Of a stretch of 7,534 nt of DNA, positions 1 to 7,068 are shown in pieces. Each line of letters opens with the position of its first letter. Positions within the stretch are counted from its first letter, which is position 1. This stretch comes from CAZTEB01 sp964612735 (lineage in GTDB: Bacteria; Patescibacteriota; Microgenomatia; UBA1400; PJMF01), in contig CAZTEB010000042.1 of assembly GCA_964612735.1 (NCBI GenBank), positions 1 to 7,534 of the forward strand. The letters run 5' to 3'. Under the pieces are notes generated by a model, which saw only the letters and a program-made list of their open reading frames with translations, searched no databases and was not told where the DNA came from. The position numbers and the translations under genes were made by a program.

Positions 1-1798
<1,798 letters not shown>

Positions 1799-1953
1799 TA
1801 AATAAGCTTGATTAGCACTTGTGTTAGTCAAGTCTCGCGAGCGAATCTTCTTTATTCACGCGCTTGAATCTTGTATTCAAGTGCAACCTCTATGACACAC
1901 TCTCTTCACCTGTTAGGGTACTCACCCTTAACATAACATCGCTAAGAACCCTG
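1799..1953 (+). other. 23S-5S internal transcribed spacer with three hairpins
   Basis: This spacer of about 155 nt holds no tRNA. Three stem-loops can be read. The first pairs 1807-1815 with 1824-1832 (CTTGATTAG with TTAGTCAAG, two G-U pairs). The second pairs 1860-1869 with 1875-1884 (GCGCTTGAAT, loop CTTGT, ATTCAAGTGC), ten pairs with one G-U. The third pairs 1912-1919 with 1924-1932 around the loop ACTC, with one bulged T. A CTCGCGAG palindrome at 1834-1841 could pair alternatively with the second stem. By analogy with other rRNA operons these stems may guide RNase cleavage or antitermination, but that role is inferred. None is followed by a T-run, so none looks like an intrinsic terminator. 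Confidence 0.7.
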
Positions 1954-2086
1954 TGTTCTGGTCTCTGGAGCGTGGTGGAACCAACTCTTCCCATCCCGAA
2001 CAGAGTCTTGAAACGCCGCAGCGCTGACGATACTGCTTTGGCAACGAAGTGGGACAATAGGTCGAGGCCAGAACAGAGGGTTTTTT
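1949..2086 (+). terminator. rRNA operon terminator built on the extended 5S closing helix
   Basis: The 5S closing helix continues outward. CCCT (1949-1952) pairs with AGGG (2077-2080) across a single G-G mismatch (1953 with 2076), and six T residues follow at once (2081-2086). An extended stem plus U-run is the form of an intrinsic terminator, so the rRNA transcript probably ends here. No other T-run hairpin is seen before the N gap. Termination has not been shown and is inferred from the structure. Confidence 0.6.
1954..2075 (+). rRNA. rrf: 5S ribosomal RNA
   Basis: This is the 5S rRNA of the large subunit, about 122 nt. The closing helix is a perfect 8-bp match between TGTTCTGG (1954-1961) and CCAGAACA (2068-2075). 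Inside are the expected conserved segments: GGAGCGTGGTGG, CCCATCCCGAAC and CTTGAAACGCCGCAGCGC, followed by the 3' arm. Length and order fit bacterial 5S, and the position directly after 23S is the usual rRNA operon layout. Exact mature ends are estimated to within a few bases. Confidence 0.95.
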
Positions 2087-2238
2087 GTTGGTATGAAGCC
2101 ACATTGTTCACTCTTTTACATCTCCTCGCTTGCCCCAAGTAGCANNNNNNNNNNTATGGGATAGTGCTTTTGATGCAGTTGTCTATACACGTAGTGTTCG
2201 AGTGACTGTGGGTCTTCTAGTATCAAAGAAAGGAATAA
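2087..2238. other. Intergenic region split by a 10-N scaffold gap
   Basis: This stretch between the 5S terminator and the next gene is interrupted by ten N at 2145-2154. The left piece (2087-2144) has no gene, tRNA or repeat that I can see. The right piece (2155-2238) is the leader of the 114-aa gene and ends in a Shine-Dalgarno sequence, but I find no convincing promoter in it. A round number of N is usually a fixed assembler placeholder, so the true distance, and even the adjacency, is unknown. Confidence 0.9.
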
Positions 2239-2583
2239 ATGCGTAATTCTCAAAAAGGTGCTGAGTATCCGGATTGGTTGAGAAGAGATTTGGAGAAAGG
2301 CGATACCGGGCTATTAGTTTCAAAACTGCACACTGTGGATTGGGAGAACATTATTCCTGAGGAAGTAGTAGAGGCGGTGAAACAAAGAATTCGAGATGGT
2401 GCGTATGGTACTGCTGATTATACTACGTCGCTTGCACAGATGATTGAACTTGGTCTTTTTAAACCTGAGGAAAGTGAAAAAATAGTAGAGTCATTTGTTC
2501 AATTCTTGGCACAATCTCTCAAAGAGGTGGGCTTGGGACACGTTATTTCAAATGCCTTGGCTGAGCAGGATGACGACGAGTAA
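2239..2583 (+). CDS. Hypothetical 114-aa acidic protein
   Basis: I do not recognise this protein. The ATG is preceded by AAGGA (2230-2234) with a 4-nt gap, which supports the start and a real gene. The protein is soluble and probably mostly helical, with no signal peptide, membrane segment or cysteine. It opens with an aromatic, charged region (EYPDWLRRDLEKGDTG, about residues 9-24). A helical middle follows (VDWENIIPEEVVEAVKQR, about 33-50, then segments around 60-105). It ends in an acidic tail, EQDDDE. By my count the net charge is strongly negative, about -11. It lies 43 bp upstream of the antiporter on the same strand, but that gene appears to have its own promoter, so a shared function is not implied. 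A nucleic-acid mimic, an adaptor or a lineage-specific protein are all possible. Confidence 0.75.
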   Translation: MRNSQKGAEYPDWLRRDLEKGDTGLLVSKLHTVDWENIIPEEVVEAVKQRIRDGAYGTADYTTSLAQMIELGLFKPEESEKIVESFVQFLAQSLKEVGLGHVISNALAEQDDDE

Positions 2584-2590
2584 CTAGCTC

Positions 2591-2626
2591 TCGGCAACTC
2601 GACCACCATTCCCGTATACTGTAGTC
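2591..2626 (+). promoter_or_regulatory. Candidate promoter for a leaderless antiporter mRNA
   Basis: A TATACT box (2615-2620, five of six to consensus) lies exactly 6 nt before the antiporter ATG at 2627. A weaker -35-like TCGGCA (2591-2596, four of six) sits 18 bp upstream of it. Transcription would start at about 2626-2628, on or next to the start codon. There is no Shine-Dalgarno sequence in the preceding 30 nt, which agrees with leaderless translation. This is inferred from sequence only. Confidence 0.5.
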
Positions 2627-4573
2627 ATGCCCCACGGTATCATTCTGCCCGTTATGCTCGTGGTTGGGTTTTTGGCGGGTGTGTCACTATTTGATGAATT
2701 GGCCAAGCGCTTTCGAGTGCCGTTCGTGGTGGTGTTACTCGTCATTGGTTTCTTGGCAAAAGGTATCGTCTCTGCGTATCAACTGCCGGTAGAACACTCG
2801 GTGTCTCCGGATTTTATTTTCTATGTATTGTTGCCGCTGCTGCTATTTGGTGGTGCTCTTCACATCAATGTTCATCAGTTTAAGCTCCAAGTCAGAACGA
2901 TTACATTTTTGGCCACATTCGGGCTACTACTTTCTGTCTTCTTGACGGGAGTGATGGTGTGGTTGGCACTAGGCTTGCCACTGCTGGTTGCACTATTGTT
3001 TGGTGCATTGATCTCGGCCACTGACCCAATCGCTGTACTGGCGATATTTAAGAGTCTGGGCGCTCCCAAGCGCCTGAGCTTATTAGCTGATGGCGAGAGC
3101 ATGTTTAATGATGCCACTGCGGTGGTGGTATTCAGAGCATTGCTAGCCTTTGTGCTGGGAACGGCAATTACTACTCATGGTTTGGTGATGACCGGACTAT
3201 CATTTGTGGGGATTTTTGTAGGGTCGATAGTGGTTGGCGCTGTGCTTGGTTTAGTTGCCTCAAGTGTGATAGAGCAGGTGGAAGACGATGCTTTTGTCGA
3301 GACCACCGTGACGCTAGTGACAGCGCTGGGTACCTTTCTACTAGCAGAACACTTTCTGCATTTGTCAGGCGTAATCGCTACGGTGATCGCTGGTATTGTG
3401 GTTGGCAACTTGGGAACCACTAAGATATCTGCCGGTGTAGTATCCTTCATCGATGAGTTTTGGGAGTACGTCAGCACGTTGGCCATCGCTATAGTATTTT
3501 TCTTTGCAGCTTTTGATGTAGAGCTCTCAGTGTTGGCTGATCATCCGGAAGAAGTGTTGATGGTAATCGCGATAGTGCTGGTAGCTCGAGCTGCTTCTGT
3601 GTATTTGAGCTTGGCTATCTCAAATTATTCGCGTCTCTTCAGCTCTGAGCCCAATGTGATGTGGAGTTGGCAGCACGTCCTAAATTGGGGTGGCTTGCGT
3701 GGCGTGATTCCCTTGGTACTCGTATTCTCGCTACCTGAGACCTTCGTCTATAAAGATCAGCTGTTGGTGTTCACACTAGGTGTGTTGTTGTTCTCGCTAT
3801 TCTTTAATGGTCTGACGATCGAGTGGCTGATGAAACTACTTGGTCTGCAGGTGAAGAGCAAGGAAGAGGATATTATTGAAGAAGAGATGACGCTGTTCGA
3901 GATTGAGCGAGCTAAACAGAAGTTGTCTCGAGTCCCGGATGTGGCGCTAGAAAAAACTGTTATCTCTGGTGTGATCAAAAAACTTGAACAGCAGGAAGAG
4001 CGGCATAGAAAGGTGTTGATGAAGCTTGCTTCTGGGTCTGAGCTTCAGCACAGCCTGGAGCTCCAGGCACTGCGAATCGAGCGCTCTAGCGCCCACCAGC
4101 TTTGGGACGATGACGTCATAGATGAGAATGTCTTTCTTGATCTCGAAGCCCAACTGGATGTCCAAACTGATGTACTTGAGTACCCAGAGCTCCAGCGAAC
4201 TCGAGCTCTTGGGCCAGATGGAGAGCTAATGCGGTACTCGTTGCGGCGTCGAGTTAGAGATGCTCGGTCGTTACTTCATAAGCTGCCTCTGCTGGGGTTG
4301 TTTGGATTGTCACCTGATCAAGTGGTGATTGAGCGCTACCAGATGCTCAAAGCCCGAATAGTGGGTAACGAAGCAGTGATAGACTATCTGGCTCAGGTCA
4401 AGCTGTTGTTTAGGGATGATCAGGCCAAGCAGGCAGTGGCAGATGTGGAGCGGCGTTATGCCCGTTATAAGAAGCACAATCTTGAGGATTTGCGAGCGCT
4501 AGTCAGTCGGCACAAGCGACTGGTCGAGGCGTATCAGCTTGAGGTGGCTGAGGGGTTGGTTGATGCTAGCTAA
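2627..4573 (+). CDS. CPA1-family (NhaP-type) Na+(K+)/H+ antiporter with long cytoplasmic tail
   Basis: Integral membrane exchanger of monovalent cations for protons, probably used for pH and sodium homeostasis. Residues 1 to about 400 form roughly 12 hydrophobic membrane segments. Family motifs are present: TDPIAVLAI (132-140) and GESMFNDATAVVVF (156-169), with the N161-D162 pair that binds ion and proton in CPA1 exchangers. Also present are FWEYV (278-282), R321 in VARAASVY, and GGLRGVIPL (355-363) with conserved R358. The segment LLPLLLFGGAL (68-78) has Gly where many relatives have an acidic residue after LLF. Residues from about 410 to 648 form a soluble, helical, highly charged tail. Within it, about 478-512 resembles the ER-rich tail helix of other NhaP proteins. 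At 648 aa it is longer than the usual 400-550. Cation specificity cannot be read from sequence. The start has no Shine-Dalgarno sequence and is probably leaderless. The gene ends 8 bp from a convergent operon. Confidence 0.93.
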   Translation: MPHGIILPVMLVVGFLAGVSLFDELAKRFRVPFVVVLLVIGFLAKGIVSAYQLPVEHSVSPDFIFYVLLPLLLFGGALHINVHQFKLQVRTITFLATFGLLLSVFLTGVMVWLALGLPLLVALLFGALISATDPIAVLAIFKSLGAPKRLSLLADGESMFNDATAVVVFRALLAFVLGTAITTHGLVMTGLSFVGIFVGSIVVGAVLGLVASSVIEQVEDDAFVETTVTLVTALGTFLLAEHFLHLSGVIATVIAGIVVGNLGTTKISAGVVSFIDEFWEYVSTLAIAIVFFFAAFDVELSVLADHPEEVLMVIAIVLVARAASVYLSLAISNYSRLFSSEPNVMWSWQHVLNWGGLRGVIPLVLVFSLPETFVYKDQLLVFTLGVLLFSLFFNGLTIEWLMKLLGLQVKSKEEDIIEEEMTLFEIERAKQKLSRVPDVALEKTVISGVIKKLEQQEERHRKVLMKLASGSELQHSLELQALRIERSSAHQLWDDDVIDENVFLDLEAQLDVQTDVLEYPELQRTRALGPDGELMRYSLRRRVRDARSLLHKLPLLGLFGLSPDQVVIERYQMLKARIVGNEAVIDYLAQVKLLFRDDQAKQAVADVERRYARYKKHNLEDLRALVSRHKRLVEAYQLEVAEGLVDAS

Positions 4574-4581
4574 GCAGCAGT

Positions 4582-5556
4582 CTAAATTTCCTCAACACTC
4601 CTCGTAATCTCTTCATTCCCCACAAACAGCGGCGTGCGCTGGTGCAGTTCAGTCGGCGCCATCTCCAAGATCGACTGTGTACCATCGCTAGCGTAGCCGC
4701 CGGCTTGCTCTGCTAGATAGGCAAAAGGAATCGCTTCGTACATCATTCGCAGTTTTCCTTCAGGCTTTTTGCTGTCGGCGGGATAGAGGTAGATGCCGCC
4801 TTTGAGCAGATTTCGATGAAAGTCGGCTACTAGTGAGCCGATGTAGCGGGCAGTAATTCCTGGAGTAGTTTTCAGCTTATCTACGAACTGCTGCATTTCC
4901 GGACTCCAGCGCGAATAGTACGCTTCGTTGACACTATATATGCCGCATTTCTCAGGGAATTTCATGTTGGGGTGTGTTAGTAAGAACTCGCCAATCTCGG
5001 GATCAAGGGTAAGACCGTGGACACCTTGGCCAGTGGAGTAGACCAGCATGGTGCTGGAGCCATACACGATGTAACCAGCGCTAACGGCATTCTTGCCTAG
5101 TTGGAAGTAGTCTTGATCGGTCAATGATGAGCCGACCTCAGACACTCTGCGATAGATCAGAAAGTTGGTTCCCACGCTGACATTGACGTCTACGTTTGAT
5201 GAGCCATCGACTGGGTCAATGTACACAATGTATTCAGCCGAGCTGTGAAAGTCATCATTAAAGGTAATGAAGTCTTCACTTTCTTCAGTCGCCACCGCAG
5301 CCACATACGGCGATTGCTTAAGCAGCTCGATCATCAGTTCATCGGCGTGAACATCGAGTTTTACTTGATCGTCACCTGTGGTGTTCTGGCTTCCAGCTTC
5401 TCCCAAGATGTCAGCGAGGCCTGCTTTGTTAATGTCTCGTGAGAGCATCTTGCTGGCGATGACGAGCCGGTTGATGACGTCAGCAAGTTGATGAGACTGC
5501 GGATCGTAATCAAGGTTTTGAAAGAGGTGAGAGGTAAGGTTGGTTAATTGTGGCAT
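4582..5556 (-). CDS. fbp: Fructose-1,6-bisphosphatase class I
   Basis: Cytoplasmic enzyme that hydrolyses fructose-1,6-bisphosphate to fructose-6-phosphate and phosphate, the committed step of gluconeogenesis. At 324 aa it has typical class I length. Motifs in order: GDDQVKLDVHAD (61-72) and TEE (90-92), part of the metal site. DPVDGSSNVDVNVSVGT (114-130) is the catalytic metal-binding signature with D114 and D117. Next come GYIVYGSSTMLVY (161-173), then ARYIGSLVADFHRNLLKGGI (236-255), and GKLRMMYE (267-274) with K268 and E274 for substrate and metal binding. LAEQAGGYASDG (281-292) lies near the C-terminus. The start is firm: AGGAGG (5563-5568) lies 6 nt upstream of the ATG, inside the last codons of the preceding 75-aa gene, whose stop ends 1 nt before the ATG. 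That spacing implies translational coupling. It is the last gene of the aldolase operon and ends 8 bp from the convergent antiporter gene, with no terminator visible. Confidence 0.97.
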   Translation of the reverse strand: MPQLTNLTSHLFQNLDYDPQSHQLADVINRLVIASKMLSRDINKAGLADILGEAGSQNTTGDDQVKLDVHADELMIELLKQSPYVAAVATEESEDFITFNDDFHSSAEYIVYIDPVDGSSNVDVNVSVGTNFLIYRRVSEVGSSLTDQDYFQLGKNAVSAGYIVYGSSTMLVYSTGQGVHGLTLDPEIGEFLLTHPNMKFPEKCGIYSVNEAYYSRWSPEMQQFVDKLKTTPGITARYIGSLVADFHRNLLKGGIYLYPADSKKPEGKLRMMYEAIPFAYLAEQAGGYASDGTQSILEMAPTELHQRTPLFVGNEEITRSVEEI

Positions 5557-5557
5557 A

Positions 5558-5785
5558 CTAAGCCTCCTCTAGTTCTTGTAAATAGTGTATCGCTACTAAA
5601 AGATCAACAGGAGTGCCATCCATAACGGTCTGAACGCGAGAAATTCTTTGGGACTCATCGTAAATTTTGTGTGTTCTAGCGAGGTGTTGCGAACTTTGTG
5701 CTGTTATTCTTCTTTCCAGTCGCTCTTCTTCACCAAGTAGTACATACGTTTCTAGCTGTATGGCTCTGGCTTTTCTTTCTGTCAT
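5558..5785 (-). CDS. Hypothetical 75-aa protein coupled to aldolase and FBPase
   Basis: I do not recognise this small protein. The frame is open further upstream into the aldolase gene, but the sensible start is the ATG at 5785, which overlaps the aldolase stop by one base (TAATG). The resulting protein starts MTERKARAIQLETY and ends HYLQELEEA. It is highly charged, cysteine-free and probably all helical: an E/R-rich stretch at about residues 19-26 (EEERLERR), a middle with LARTHKIYDESQRISRVQ, and a final amphipathic helix VDLLVAIHYLQELEE. No signal or membrane segment is visible. Its stop lies 1 nt before the FBPase ATG, and its 3' codons carry the FBPase Shine-Dalgarno sequence. Tight packing between two gluconeogenic enzymes suggests either a regulatory or adaptor peptide for one of them, or a short frame kept for coupling. 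The function is unknown. Confidence 0.65.
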   Translation of the reverse strand: MTERKARAIQLETYVLLGEEERLERRITAQSSQHLARTHKIYDESQRISRVQTVMDGTPVDLLVAIHYLQELEEA

Positions 5786-6840
5786 TACGCCAAATCTATC
5801 TTCTTCTCTAAGTACACATCCTGAATGGCATTCAAGATCTTGACGCCTTCTTTGAGAGGTTTCATGAAGGCTTTGCGACCTGAGATCAAACCACATCCAC
5901 CGGCGCGCTTGTTGATCACGGCCGTCATCACGGCCTGCTGAAGGTCGTTGTCACCACTGGGGCCGCCTGAGTTAATCAGGCCTGCTCTGCCCATGTAACA
6001 GTGTGCTACTTGGAAGCGAGTTAGATCAATGGGGTGGTCGCTGGTTAGGTCTTTATACATCATCTCAGACTGCTTGCCGAAGCCGATGTCACGGAAGCCA
6101 TAGTTGGTAGTAGGTAGCTTCTGTTTAATGATGTCAGCTCCAATCGTTACTCCCAAGTGATTGGCTTGGGCAGTCAGATCGGCTGCTGTCTCGTAGTTGA
6201 CGCCGTTCTTCTTGAAAGCACTGTTGCGGGTGTAGCACCACAGCACGGTAAACATGCCCAATTGGTGGGCAATATCGAAAGCTTGGCTTACTTCCATGAT
6301 CTGGCGATTTGATTGTTCTGATCCGAAGTACACGGTGGCGCCTACACCAGCCGCGCCCATTTCGTAGGCTTGTTCTACGCTGCTAAACATGATTTGGTCA
6401 TGTTTATTGGGGTAGGTGAGGAGCTCGTTGTGGTTAACCTTGACGATGAATGGAATTTTATCAGCGTAGGTGTTGGCCACCATTGCTAATACGCCGTATG
6501 TAGAAGCGACGGCGTTACAGCCGCCCTCTATAGCGAGTTTGACGATGTTCTCAGGATCGAAGTAGTCGGGGTTGGGAGCAAACGAGACACCAGCGGTGTG
6601 CTCGATGCCTTGGTCTACGGGAAGGATGGAGATGTAGCCAGTGCCGGCCAAGCGTCCGCTGTCGTAGAGACGCTGAAGGTTGGCCAAGACGTCGGGAGAG
6701 CGATCTGACTGTGAGAGCACCCGCTCTATGAAGTCTGGGCCAGGCGCATGGATGCGTTTTTTTGAGATTTTTGGTCTTGAGAAACCGAGCAGGTTTTCGG
6801 CTTCACTACCGAGTAGTTTTTGGATGGCGCTGTAGGTCAT
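5785..6840 (-). CDS. fbaB: Fructose-bisphosphate aldolase class I (FbaB/DhnA type)
   Basis: Schiff-base aldolase that interconverts fructose-1,6-bisphosphate with dihydroxyacetone phosphate and glyceraldehyde-3-phosphate, in the cytoplasm. At 351 aa it is essentially the length of E. coli FbaB (350 aa) and aligns with it end to end by eye. Shared blocks include GRLAGTGYISILPVDQG (62-78, with D76), IVKVNHNE (132-139, with K134), VGATVYFGSE (166-175), NSAFKKNGV (206-214), ANHLGVTIGADIIKQK (226-241), CYMGRAGLINSGG (281-293) and AVINKRAGG (307-315). K239 in GADIIKQK is the predicted Schiff-base lysine. The start is supported by AAGGAG (6845-6850), 4 nt upstream. It is the first gene of the operon with the 75-aa gene and FBPase, so a gluconeogenic role is likely; in E. 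coli the FbaB-type enzyme is likewise linked to gluconeogenic growth. Its promoter probably lies in the 228-bp upstream region, but no strong sigma70 box stands out. Confidence 0.97.
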   Translation of the reverse strand: MTYSAIQKLLGSEAENLLGFSRPKISKKRIHAPGPDFIERVLSQSDRSPDVLANLQRLYDSGRLAGTGYISILPVDQGIEHTAGVSFAPNPDYFDPENIVKLAIEGGCNAVASTYGVLAMVANTYADKIPFIVKVNHNELLTYPNKHDQIMFSSVEQAYEMGAAGVGATVYFGSEQSNRQIMEVSQAFDIAHQLGMFTVLWCYTRNSAFKKNGVNYETAADLTAQANHLGVTIGADIIKQKLPTTNYGFRDIGFGKQSEMMYKDLTSDHPIDLTRFQVAHCYMGRAGLINSGGPSGDNDLQQAVMTAVINKRAGGCGLISGRKAFMKPLKEGVKILNAIQDVYLEKKIDLA

Positions 6841-7068
6841 AGTGCTCCTTTTGGTTTTTGATACTGTTTTTTTAATTAGTGACTAACCGCTCCCTTCATC
6901 CCTTCCCACACCTGACGGCAGCCTACCACTCTGCCTAAGTGAAGTTTTTCCGCTATCTCTAGTTTGTAACTAAAGTACCAGGTCAAAACTTCAATTCAGG
7001 TTTAGTGAAGTGATCGAAGGTCGCTTTGGTTTCATTTTGCACTTACACTAACCACTTTTCACTAACTA
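6841..7068 (-). promoter_or_regulatory. Repeat-rich upstream region of the aldolase-FBPase operon
   Basis: This 228-bp stretch has no gene. It holds the aldolase Shine-Dalgarno sequence (6845-6850), an 11-bp palindrome TTAGTGACTAA (6876-6886) and further TTAGTG words at 7002-7007 (plus strand) and at 7046-7051 and 7060-7065 (minus strand). It also holds a 9-bp inverted repeat TGAAGTTTT / AAAACTTCA (6940-6948 and 6985-6993) centred on the palindrome TAGTT-TGT-AACTA (6960-6972). A weak promoter reading on the minus strand is TTAGTC (6886-6881), a 17-bp spacer, then TATCAA (6863-6858). Its -35 would lie inside the 11-bp palindrome. No T-run terminator for the upstream nucleotidyltransferase gene is evident. 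A regulatory role is inferred from the repeats and position. Confidence 0.4.
6940..6993. repeat. Nested dyad: 9-bp inverted repeat around a 13-bp palindrome
   Basis: TGAAGTTTT (6940-6948) and AAAACTTCA (6985-6993) are perfect inverted copies. Midway between them is TAGTT-TGT-AACTA (6960-6972), also perfect, and the two share a centre to within one base. The element could be a double operator in DNA, or a long stem with an internal loop in the aldolase leader RNA. No T-run follows on either strand, so it is not an obvious terminator. Confidence 0.55.

Noticed and set aside
1799..2144. tRNA gene near the 5S rRNA
   Set aside because: No cloverleaf or GGTTCGANTCC-like T-arm with an acceptor stem could be found in the spacer or after 5S.
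2875..4165. Minus-strand frames inside the antiporter gene, and the plus-strand frames at 5245-5442, 7154-7339 and 7219-7407
   Set aside because: They are antisense shadows of well-supported genes and show no motif or ribosome site of their own.
5786..5896. Upstream start at 5896 for the small gene between aldolase and FBPase
   Set aside because: It would overlap 37 codons of aldolase in another frame. The ATG at 5785, overlapping the aldolase stop as TAATG, is the natural coupled start.
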